DNA from: Pocillopora verrucosa
Taxonomy: Eukaryota > Cnidaria > Anthozoa > Scleractinia > Pocilloporidae
Assembly: GCF_036669915.1 (NCBI RefSeq)
Contig: NC_089323.1
Coordinates: 15,429,340 to 15,493,339 of the forward strand
Direction: 5' to 3'
Length of the DNA stretch: 64,000 nucleotides
In this document: in pieces, positions 12,501-22,792 of the stretch
Layout of the letters: every line of letters begins with the position of its first letter
Numbering within the stretch: position 1 is the stretch's first letter
Program-made: the position numbers and the translations under genes
Notes under the pieces: generated by a model
What the model was told of the DNA's origin: nothing
The model's input: only the letters and a program-made list of their open reading frames with translations
The model's database searches: none

Positions 12501-12782
12501 TGATCAAGAGGTTCGTATTTACTTTGGCATTGAAATAATAACTGAAGTTACCTCGGAATGAAATTTTTCTTTTCACGCGTAAACAACTGAAAAAATGATT
12601 TGGCGATCCGGGGAGTTGACCGCGTAAAAGCTAAATGAGACGACATTGTCGGATATTCAAGCCCCGAGTTTAGTGTTTTGTTATGAGGAATCTCTTTGAT
12701 CGCTTGCATTTTCTAACGTTATGCAACGATCTGTTTTCACAGGCGGTCGAGAGCTCTCTTAATTATGCGCGTGACGACAGTG

Positions 12783-12790
12783 TGACGTCA
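12783..12790. promoter_or_regulatory. CRE-like palindrome TGACGTCA, proximal
   Basis: Exact CREB/ATF consensus, about 190 nt upstream of the ATG at 12976, a usual distance for a functional CRE. Duplicated together with its surroundings. Confidence 0.35.
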
Positions 12791-12975
12791 TGAAAAAGAA
12801 GTTCGTGCTTATTTTGACATTAAAAAATTGAAAACAGTTTATTTGCAAGATGTGGTCCTAACGAAAATGATTGGTCGAAGATGACGAGTAGGTGTTGCTA
12901 ACGAGGTCACTTAACCCTTCTTCGGCAATTCCTAGTCAAGCGAAGGACGTAAACAAACCTATCGGAGGCTTGGCA

Positions 12976-13481
12976 ATGACGGGGAACTCTTCGGTAAGTA
13001 CTTTGCAACAAACTAACATTTAAGTCAAAGGACCTTGAACGTGGTTTGTTTTCCACTTTACTTTTATCTTGTCTAACGAGCCATCATAATATACTCGTAG
13101 TGTAGAGGCTCGAATACACAGACTGCTGTTGGTACACCACTCACTCCGTTTGACCAAATCAACGATTCTTTTTCGAATACCAGCAGCGATCCTGTCAAAT
13201 CTAATAAAGACTCGACCAACTTGAAAGAAGGTAAGAATCCCAGAGTTGTGCAGATGAATCCAGAGGAAGTTAATGGGACTCCACAATGGACTCGCCTTAA
13301 TGATGAAATGCTAGAACACTATTACCAAAAGAGCATAGAAGAAAAGGTTTACAAGAGGAAGTACGATGAGGCTGCTTATGTGGTGTATGGCTCCATTCCC
13401 AATGGGGTTGACCCAGTCAAGTTCCGTGAAAAAAATGACGGATTTGCAAAAGGAAAAAAGAAAACGAGTTTCTATGCTTGA
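12976..13481 (+). CDS. Compact two-exon gene, 132-aa unrecognised protein
   Basis: Exon 1 is 12976-12993 (MTGNSS) with an ideal GTAAGT donor in phase 0. Exon 2 is 13101-13481 after a TCGTAG acceptor, read in the only long open frame and ending TTCTATGCTTGA. The 107-nt intron has a CTAAC branch-point candidate. The protein has a Ser/Thr/Asn-rich first half and a second half with many Tyr and Lys (LEHYYQKSIEEKVYKRKYDE, then VVYGSIPNGVDPVKFREKN, then KGKKKTSFYA). No signal peptide or membrane segment is visible. I do not recognise the family; the charged, Tyr-rich half resembles small mitochondrial or nuclear accessory proteins only in general style. A minor alternative start is the internal Met at 13254. 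It lies between genes A and B on the opposite strand. Confidence 0.6.
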
Positions 13482-14345
13482 TTCTACGTTGTCAAGTTGA
13501 AAATTTTGACTAATGTAAACGATGAGGATTAGAAAGTAATATTCTCCAATAAGTTAGAAATTTACTCATAATCAGTTTTCTTTGAGAATTTTTGTTTTCC
13601 AATCATGATCATGTAATAACGTAAAATACTTACTTTTTTCAATAGTTTATAGGACTTAAGACCATCAGGGTTTGATGTTTGATTCGATGTTGTCAAGGTG
13701 AATCAAAAAAATTACTAACAAACAGAATAAAAGGTAATGTTTTAGAAGGAAAGCTTAATTCACTCGTTTACCGACTTCCCTTCGGTTTTTTATTTTAAAC
13801 GTACGGGTAATTATTATGTAATGCTATAAAAGGTGCTACTACTTCAATTGTTAGAAGGACATCTCAGACTTCAGACCACTTTTTGTTCATTTTCTGTAAG
13901 AGATCTCTTGAGTTTTTAAAGAACAGGAAAACTATTATCTCCTTTTCCTTCATCGCACGAAGGAGCAGCCAAAACAAACACTTTATTAACATCTTAAAGG
14001 GAAGGGAATGGGGCTTTTTCGAGACAGAATTTGTGGTGAGAGACGCCCTGTCTGGTAAATCAGTCTCGTTCCAATCTCTTCGCACCAAAACTCTCAAACA
14101 GAAAGTGAACGTGCCATCTCGGACCGTTATGAATCCTTGCTCTTCGCTTATTGTAAGAATTCTTTCAAGACATTATTTCTGTTTGAGGCGTCACTTACAG
14201 ATTGTTATTAACAATAATGAATCTGTTGCTCTCTTTCCTGTCACGGATGGATTTATATATTTACAAAGGCGAAATTTTTTTATTGGTGTTGGAAAATTGA
14301 TAATGGGCTCACCACTTATACGCATGCGTGCCTTTGTACCTGGTT
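13482..14345. other. Convergent 3' region between the 132-aa gene and gene B
   Basis: It holds the 3' UTRs of both. AATAAA around 13726 could end the plus-strand gene; TTTATT at about 14279-14284 (AATAAA on minus) lies about 60 nt past the gene B stop. A 159-codon plus-strand ORF at 13883-14362 overlaps the end of gene B and shows no protein-like features, so I do not call it. Confidence 0.35.
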
Positions 14346-17300
14346 CTAGATGCGCCCCATAGGATTCATAATAAGAGGGACGCAGACGAGTTTCAGTTTC
14401 GTGTGCAAATTCCTCGCGATTATTTCAAGCTCCACCTGATCGAGTTCTTCCAGAAGCAGCATTATAGATTTCACTATTCGATTGCCTTGAAACTCTTTGA
14501 GTGGAAGATGGCCAATTGCAGGGCCCTTTGGGATCATTTGCTCTTCCGTGAGAGGAAGAGGCGTTGATGTTTCTGTTCTTGCTAATCTTGGACTTTTTGG
14601 AGCAAGCTCTGGTACATCGTCTACATTGACAACACTTGCTTCCTCGTCGCTGTCCGATGTATCGCTGCTGCTTACTTGATTTACACCTGATTTTGCATTT
14701 TCTTCCTTTACAGTATGAACGTCTTCTTTCGAAAGATCCTCGTTTTTAACGTCCATCGCAACATTTTTATTAATATCTCTTGTGTATTTATTTTCAACTC
14801 CAGTTTTTTCATGGATCTCAGAGTGTAAGGCGTTCACTATCTCTTTGTTGTAATTATTCCTAGCCAGCCAGTTGTGCCCCATCTTCCACGCTCTGAGCTC
14901 TTCTTTGCCATCACCGTTAATATTGACCCAAATCTTTGCAACCCATTTTTCACCTTTCTGAACATGACAGCTTCCTTGATATGACAAAGGATCTAATTCA
15001 CCCAACCATCTACGAGAACCATCGTACAAATGGTTGTACCAAAGCAGGGCTTTTCCTTTCTGCGGTTTGATCACTAAGTTTGACTTATCACAGTGCTTGA
15101 CCATGTTACAGCTTTGAATTGACTTGTTTGACCACGCCTTGCAAGAACAGTTAATCGGCAAGAGAAGTTAATATATTGATATCTCACGCTTTTAGGTCTT
15201 AGTAGAACACAATTATGCAACACTGATATTATTTGATACGAAGAAATTACTGAGGACATTACCGCTTATACATGAATATCTTTGTCTTCTGTCAGAGTGT
15301 TTCTAATCTGATTTTAGAGAGGTGGCATGTTTGTGAATTCACGCTAAATGGATGTCTCACATTGTAATGAATGACTAGCTGAAATCACGTGTTAAATTAT
15401 TGTTTTTTTTTTTTAAAAAAACATTTACGTTTTTATCGCTGGGGAGAGGTTTTTCAACTTCGGTTTCGGTATTTAACTTTTTTTTAAACAATTTACTGAT
15501 AGAAGAAAACTGAGTGAGGAAGACCTTGATTTCAACCCCTTAACCCGACTTAAGCAGTAGGTGATCGGAATCGACATACTTATGGATCGATCAATTCGAA
15601 GCTTCAACATACCCCCCGAGCAATCCCCTAGGAAACCTCCCCGGGCACTTGAACTTTTGAAGAGTGTTTTGTTTAAATACCCCCCCCTCCGGGGGGATAT
15701 TCTATACTTGACCAAACTTTAAAACCTTGACTTTGTAGACCTTTTCATCTGAGAAATTCGCTCACCAACGTGAACTATTTTTCTTAAACACCTCCACATG
15801 AAACGTTATATCTTGTATTCTGCTGGAAAGACTTGGCACTTCCGGTTCAAATTCCCCTTCCTTCGGTCACGGATGACAGTCGAGTGCCCGGGGGTTTCCC
15901 GGAGTGATGTTGAAGCTTCGAATTGATCGGCACATTATCAGTTATACCATGTCATCTTGACACAGCATGGGATTCTTGCAACTGATGTGGTGGAAATGTA
16001 TAGGAGTCAAAAGAGAGAATTATTAGTTTGATCCTGGATTAGAAAGGGTCAATCGTCTGTTTACCTGCCAGCTGAAAGTCGTGTTATCAGCAAGGGGGAA
16101 TGCACATTCCCCTCCCTCATCGACATCGTTAAGAAAGACCACGACCGTTAGATATCTGAAAGGTGAAGTTAAACGTTTTCTTAAAAATATACGTGGAAAC
16201 TATTATGCTTTTAAGGCGAATTATTAAAAGGAGTAATAGATTATAAGCCCCCCCCCCCCCGCGGATATAAGCCTCCCCCGCTTTTCTTGTTTTCAGAGAT
16301 AGAAACTTTTTACTGCTGAAGAACAGAAAATTTGAAAAATTGTTGTGGAACAATAAGCTAAATTTATTACTTCTTTTAGATAAAGATGAATTTCAAGGAA
16401 AAATCTGAACTTTCGTTTTGTTATGTTCTAGGTTTGTTCGTGTTCTTAGTTTAAATTATGTTCCAAATGAACGGATATGAGTACGATTTGTTATGAGGTT
16501 TTGAAGGTTAATTTGAAAAAAAACCGTAAATGCAAGAAGTACTTAATATAGCTCGTTTCGACGCGCTTTTTCCGTCACAAGCCCCTTCGGATATACGCCT
16601 TTCCGTTTATAAGCCCTCGTAAAACCCCATACGAAGTTTTATAAGCCCAGGGCTTATAAACGGCAGTTTAAGGTAGCACTGTCTTTCTGACATTTGAGAA
16701 CATTTCAAGGATTTCCTTATCTTAGATTATCTTAGCATTAAATACCACTGTGAAATAAAGCGAAAGATTCAAGTAAAACTGAAGTTCCAGATTAAAGGAA
16801 ACTTTCAGTTGCCATTCTGGTTCTCAAAAGAATTCTTGAATAGTGACTATTTATTAGTTGACCTTCATTCACCTGCAGAGCCTGCAATCACTAGAGCCAT
16901 ACATACAACAAGGTTTGTCATGCGAGATCGCCTGGCTGTCATGGTGACAGTGATAATGTCCTTGTTCCTTATAATGTACGACCTACGAGAGAAGAGCATC
17001 ACGGGAAAAAACTGTTAAAGGAAAACGAAGAGGGATAATATTGGTGATTTTAAAAAAGGACTGTACAAACCTGTACGGGCTCACTTTGCTCTATTATCGG
17101 CCTTGGCAGCTTGGTAAGCTGTTGAAGTCTGAGAAATGAGAGACACCAGACTGCATTAGTTTGTTTTAAAGGTTGGTGTAACGAGAGTCTGATCACAGGC
17201 TCAAATATTGAAAACCCTGCGTAAGATCTGCCTTGTATATCAAGTCAAGAAAATGAACGAGTGTAATGAATTTAAGTACTAATATCAATCCTTACCGGTC

Positions 17301-20300
17301 GTGATAATCTTCTAGCAATCCTTCGTATTGCAAAAGTTCATCTTCATCGTGCCATAACCATACCTGCTGGCTGTTATGACTGCGCAGGCGCGGTTTTGCC
17401 AATTTTTCTTTGTCAAAATAAGTGTTTAGGTCTTTTAATGAAGTCTTTTCAAGCTCTTTCATGGAAAGTTTACCTTCAAAAGAATATTTCACAAAATTGT
17501 CTATCGAATTCGTTATTCCTTTGAGGGAAATAGGAGCAGTGCTGAAGGAGGATTATCAATGAAGAAGTTTGAACGGCAACAGCAAATTAAAATTATTTTC
17601 AATTAATTCTAATAGAAAGAAAACAGGCAACAAAAAGGATCATCATCATAGTGAATTTTGCACGTCTTTTTCCACTTGAGTGACTGAATTTTGTATAAAA
17701 GTCAGAAGTAATGAGACTGGAGGGATAGAAAAGTCTTACCATCTTTGTCTTGATCTAAGTTCAAGGCAGCGAACCTTCAGTGAGGAAAAAAATAAACGGC
17801 AAAACAAATTTGAGATCGAGAATTAAAAAAATGATTTTTTTAAATGTTTTTATTTTATTTATTACTTGAGAAGTTCTCCTTTAAAAGCTTCCATTCTATT
17901 TATTTCTTTATTTATTAGTGATATTCATGCAGGCTGATCCAGTTCGATTCAAGCTGGTTTGAGTGGGGGCCTGCCAATCCTGAGCATTTTTTGCAGCAAA
18001 TAGCTAAAAGCTGGAAGCTAAAGTCGATGTAAAGGTTCCAGGCGTTCATCAAGTAGAACAGAGCATATTAGTAAGCGTACGATTGTAACGGAGGAGTGGA
18101 AAACGAGAGAGGTTTGGGACAGGTCGCGTGTAAAAAGGGAGGCTTGAGGCGACCCGAACCAACCTGCCTCGTTTTCGCTCTGCCTCTACTATCGCGCCAT
18201 TAACTATTTCTTTTCCGTTCTTCTAAGTGAACGCCTGGAACATAGAAGAACTGTCGTCGTTCGGATGTGTTTTAACCATGAAATGATGTTTGGTTTACGG
18301 TAGTATCAAGTTTCGCAAGTAATGACAAGACAGTAGAGAAAACTAGATCACTAAAGCTGCATGATTTGCAAAACGTCTGTATAGTTTGAATAAACTTACA
18401 TCTCTTGAACATCATCTTCTGTTAAATATGTATTTCTTTTTTCAGATATATGAATGGCCTAGATAAGAAACGTATAGTAAAAGTTAGGTGGTTAACACCA
18501 TCGATTTGGTGGACGCTTGCGTAAAAATACGGCAATTCGAATTAAAGAGAAAAGCATCAACAGAAGACCGCTGACCAAAAAACGACGAAGGTTACCCGGA
18601 TATTCTTACCTCAGTTTTGTCGATAAATTTATCCTCATTTTTGTCCCAAGCTTTAAACTTGTCTTCTATCGAATCTGTATTATCGCTCTGGTCATTATCT
18701 TGGGTCAGCGGAGTTTCGCTCATTCCCTTTTCTTGCGCTAATTCGATGATCATTTCACATTCTTCATCGGTAAAAAAATTTGGAATTTCTGTGAAAAGAG
18801 ATTGAAGATAACAGTTGGTGTCTGACAAAAGCGACTCCTCCAAAATGTAGCTGGATTAATGTATGTGTTAAACGCAAATCCTCCACCCCTCCCCGCCAGG
18901 CAATAAATAATGACTGGTCTCTAAGAATGGGACACCATGATACTGGCTTTGAGTTTGTAGTTGTAACCTCTATGAAGGAATTTAATTCATTGTACTAAAC
19001 TCTCAACAGTTTTTTTTAGTTGTTTCGTCGGCCGTTTATATCACTTACCAAACACTGGTGGTTGTAAGCTTAGAGTTCTCACAGTGTGCTTGGTACCCTC
19101 AGTCAACTCCATATCTTGAACATGACCAACCTAAATTGAAATATGAGGACCATCTTAGGTGAAAGCCTTGTTACCATATTACCACAGTGATAAAACATTT
19201 AGCGAGGCCGATGAATCAACCTTTTACACCTTAACATTAGTATTCATATTTCCACGCTGTTTTATTTTCATTTGCTATGGTACTAGAAGAGGAGAATTTG
19301 ATTGACAATTAGGAACTTCTGAAAGTGGCTACCATTTTCTTCATTCTTGCAACCTTTATATTTGGTGCAAAGGTGATACTGTGGGAGAAATTAGGATTAA
19401 ACGCGGATGGGCTCTACTCCTAATGTAATTATATTTAGTAAGGACTAGTGGGGTTTTTAAAATGTTCAGTCTTATAGTTGTGTTACAGTTGTGCTCAGAT
19501 TAAGACGATGATTAAAGCTAGCAAGTTTTAGAGGAGATATACCTATCTTCGACAATCCGTTGTTTTAACCTTTAACCCCTAAGAGTGACTGGCCTCTAAT
19601 TTCTATCACCCCCGAATCACACATTAAGGTCACGAGATAAGGAAATGATCACCAACTAAAGAAGTTCCTGATTGTAAAACAAATTCTCCTTGTCAGCACC
19701 TTAGGAAATGTATAGAGAACAGTATGGAGAATATGCATACTGATTTTAGGGTGTAAGGGGTTCAACGGATTGTTTGTCCTATTTCATTAATTACAAATAA
19801 CGAACTTGAAAATTATGGGTTTAAATTTCAAGATTTATAAGCCGTTGCAATGCCAGCGATAAAGAGAACAGTGTTTCTCCCGCATAAATAGAAAATTAAT
19901 CCAAAAAGCTTTTTGAGAGTATCCGCCACACTTTTCCTTTCTTCCCGACAAAATGAGCTTGAAATTATTGACCGCTTACATTCGAAGATTTTCAGTAATT
20001 TTCACTACTTACAATACTTCTCGGTTCGTTTATTTCGCATATTTCGGAAAAGTGTGTTTACCGACCGTTCAGTCAAGACACTCCTGAGTTATTATGCCAT
20101 GTACATACTAAACGGCTTTGCAATGCACTGAACTGCTTATGCGTGATATACTCATGTACGGTTGATTGCGTTGACCATAAATATTGTCACTTTGCAAGAA
20201 ATATGCAGGAGAGAAAATTAAAGACCAAGCTAGGATTTTTACCTTTCAATGCCTTCGATATATGGATTAATTCAGTTTAGTTTGAGAAATGTCGGCCCTC

Positions 20301-21028
20301 GTGAGCGAATATCGCCTCTATATGCAGATGGTAGGAGATGGATAGTGTGTTCCGACTATCGATAGATTTTTTTCCACCGTCTATTGCCTCGATGTCAAAA
20401 GTCAATGAGTACTCATTTTTGAAGGCTATAGGTTATATTCAAGCCAACAATACTTTAGTCTTTAGTTTGAACCTAATCTTTTACCCTTCCCGTGAATGCC
20501 GGCTGATTTTACTAATAGACAAGATCGAGTCAAAGGCCACGGAGCATGGTATAAACATGCATCTGATAAACAAGACAGAACTTCTTGCTTATTTATTTTG
20601 CCCGCAATTCACCTCTTAAATCTGACAAGTTTGTGTAGTCCAGTCCGTTGTAAAAAAAAATAACGGTAATCCCATGATCAGACGATTACTACAAGTTTTA
20701 GAGGTGATCAGTAAAGCACAGAGCCAAAAACTGCCGCAAGCTAGCGAAGCTCAAAACAAGTTCAGCTTTGCGAGCCAGATTTTCTCCCACAGATCTTCGC
20801 TCGAGGAAAATTTAGTAGATAAAATTTTACCTTCACTCCGTTGATTCTTGGTAAACTTAAATGGATATTACGAGGTTCCCCATGTCCTGCTGAACAATCT
20901 GCAGTGTTGTCTTGACACTCGCTTATTTTTTGCTTATGAAAGTTATCTGAATAAACCAATTGCTTGCTACAAATCATTGTGATAAATAGATGAACCGTCG
21001 TGAAGGCATGACGAAGATATATCTCCAT
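14346..21028 (-). CDS. P4HTM: Gene B: P4HTM-like protein with distal iron His replaced by Gln
   Basis: Ten exons give 593 aa: 21028-20831, 19130-19049, 18788-18610, 18458-18400, 17774-17740, 17473-17296, 17128-17071, 16982-16873, 16155-16065, 15137-14346. The N-terminus has a short hydrophobic stretch (8-20). EF-hand 1 (D142-E153) has Lys where the central Gly should be; EF-hand 2 (D180-E191) is canonical. H276 and D278 of HxD are present, but the third iron ligand is Gln (Q384, codon 14978-14976, in YQGSC). K394 of KGEKW is kept. After the core comes an acidic/Ser linker and a 42-residue C-terminal module (552-593, with LLEEL, HTKLK, CVPL) shared only with gene C. A missing distal His usually cripples 2-oxoglutarate oxygenases, though some tolerate changes here, so weak or altered activity is possible. 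For exon 6 I chose the acceptor at 17473 because it restores a perfect EF-hand 2 (DQDKDGKLSMKE). Confidence 0.85.
14349..14474 (-). other. C-terminal module of gene B shared with gene C
   Basis: Residues 552-593. Identities with gene C fall in LLExL, H-x-KL, CVPL-x-x-N-x-x-G-x-I. The pattern suggests two amphipathic helices followed by a short strand. Not present in A, D or E and not recognised. Confidence 0.6.
16235..16670. repeat. Inverted TATAAGCCCC-type repeat pair in gene B intron
   Basis: GATTATAAGCCCCCC with a poly-C run at about 16235-16262 and GGATATAAGCCTCCCCC follow each other; related blocks GGATATACGCC, TTTATAAGCCC and GGGCTTATAAACGGCAG lie at 16580-16665. It is non-coding and low complexity. 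Confidence 0.4.
19575..19765. repeat. Dispersed repeat family 4, copy 2
   Basis: Same ordered blocks as 8725-8910 (GACTGGCCTCTAATTTCT, ATGATCACCAACTAAAGAAG, AACAAATTCTCCTTGTCAGC, TTAGGAAATGTATAGAG, GTATGGAGAAT). It lies in intron 1 of gene B. Confidence 0.65.
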
Positions 21029-22792
21029 AATCGGTGAAGCTACCCGAAATTTTCGAAAGTGTGCTTTGATTTGAAGTAATCACTGCGAAGTTGAATCACC
21101 CTAAAACATCTACCATTACAAACCAGATAATGTATTCATTCGATAACTTATTCATGCCGGTTCAACAGGTATTTAACAAGTACCTGACACTGCTAATCTT
21201 ATTCTCACGATTCTCTTGAGTGGGGACTGGTATGAGATTTAGAAACTCAAGGTAACCGCCCCGTTAAGGTTTTTCGGGAACTACTGGAACGAGCTTAATC
21301 GTTGACGAGTTAGTTTCACATCGTGAGACTTACACAAGGTATGTAACGAGAATACTTTCGGTAATTACTTGAGGGAAAATAACAGGCAGAAAATATTCCA
21401 ACTTAAATTAATCCAGAAGATGTTTACTGATAGCCTTGTCTCAGTTTACGGCCATAGCTGGCTTTAACACAAGCAACAGAGAATCTGCTCCTCAGTTTAC
21501 ATTATTCATGCATGCAAATTGGGCTTCAATTACCCTGTAATTGCTTTTTGCAAATTAGACTTAGTTAATGTAGACTTAGTTAACAGTTTAAGTTGGGGGA
21601 ACTTCGGACGCGAACAATTAATCAAGTTTCAACGAATGCCTTCACGAGACGAGTCGTTATTGATTTTCATGTGTTTAGATGAACATCAGCATGTAGAGAA
21701 AATTTTCCATATTTACAGACTCGAGAGTTATGCGGTTTATTGATGTATCTCCCAGTGGCTCCGTGCCACGTCAAGTTGGCATATTTTTTATTTTAAAAAT
21801 TCGATAGAGTTCAAATTTTCATTTTTGTTTTGATCATTCACTACTTTGGCTTATGGTAAGAAGAAGAGTTCACCATAATGAATGTTGACCATAATGATGG
21901 CTTAGTTATTTTTCATTTCAGTGCATCTAATTTAGAATAATTCTCTGTGGTACATATACGAGTTGATGATAGGTGAATTTTTTTCTAATGGAGCGATTTT
22001 CAATTAAATGTCGAAAATAACCGGGATTGCATTGATTTTTCTTTTCTTTCATTTTGTTTTTTTTTTCTTTTCTTTACTTTACACTTTAGTCTAACAACTT
22101 TTATACTTGGCTTCGTGTATTCTTATGGAAACAAATTATTTTTTAGCACAGCCACCATGTGTACACCAGATCAGCAAGAAAAAAGGGGTTCTGATAAAGA
22201 AACTCATAACCATCTACATGTATGCTTGCGCACCAGCATTTCACTAATTGACGAACCGTTCTACATTCAATTACTGCGAGAATCCTCACGCAAAATGGTT
22301 TTCTCAACAAATGTATTAATAACCCTTTGTACAACATGATGTCTATGTACTTCAGGAAAGGAATATTTAATGACCGTCATGGGAAAACAACACACATTAG
22401 GGTTTCATACACGAAACGTCAACGTTATAGCTTCTCTGTACAGAAATATAAACAATATAGCTTTAGGGACCGGTCATCATAGTTATTGCCGGGGGTGAGA
22501 GGCTTGGAGAATTTTGGTTGTGTCACAATGAAATCCCAACATAAGGCAAATAATACTCTTATGATTCCCGCCACTCATTACCAGTTAATTGGCGGTCAAT
22601 TTATACCCTGTTGGCAACGACTGATACCCCTCCGCCCTGAAAACCATGTGAAAAATGACTGATTCCTTAGTACCTCTAATAAACTTTCCTTAAAATGTTC
22701 AACTCTTAAATAATGACTTTTTATCCACAATAAAAAAGTTCGAAAATTATTTTACCTATGATTGCATTCTAGAGGCGAGAATGTTTTCTCTT
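21029..22792. other. Intergenic region between genes B and C
   Basis: Contains the promoter side of gene B and the 3' flank of gene C, plus a family-7 repeat copy at 22465-22650. Short ORFs on both strands here show no splice logic or recognisable protein. Confidence 0.4.
22465..22650. repeat. Dispersed repeat family 7, copy
   Basis: GGTCATCATAGTTATTGCCGGGGGTGAG, later ATTACCAGTTAATTGGCGGTCAATTT, CTGTTGGCAACGACTGAT and AAAACCATGTGAAAA match 26220-26465 in the same order. Confidence 0.55.

Larger units (their letters stand above)
12380..12830. repeat. Diverged direct duplication with two CRE-like palindromes
   Basis: A block at 12380-12535 is repeated at 12690-12830: both contain GGTCGAGA-CTC, ATTATGC(A/G)CGTGACGACAG(C/T)GTGACGTCATGA and AAG(A/T)(G/A)GTTCGT. 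Each carries an exact TGACGTCA (12493-12500 and 12783-12790). The first copy overlaps the upstream part of the LINE remnant. Confidence 0.6.
9815..12975. other. Intergenic region between gene A and the 12976 gene (divergent)
   Basis: About 3.2 kb between two divergent starts. It holds a dispersed repeat (10760-10940), a LINE 3' remnant (about 12060-12470) and a duplicated block with CRE-like palindromes (12380-12535 and 12690-12830). No coding exon that I can support. Confidence 0.5.

Noticed and set aside
13883..14362. Plus-strand ORF of 159 codons
   Set aside because: Overlaps the gene B 3' end antisense; irregular composition, no domain, and an unremarkable length for chance.
17474..17504. 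Alternative upstream acceptor for exon 6 of gene B (near 17522)
   Set aside because: It would keep frame but insert residues that break EF-hand 2; the 17473 acceptor gives the canonical loop seen in the paralogues.
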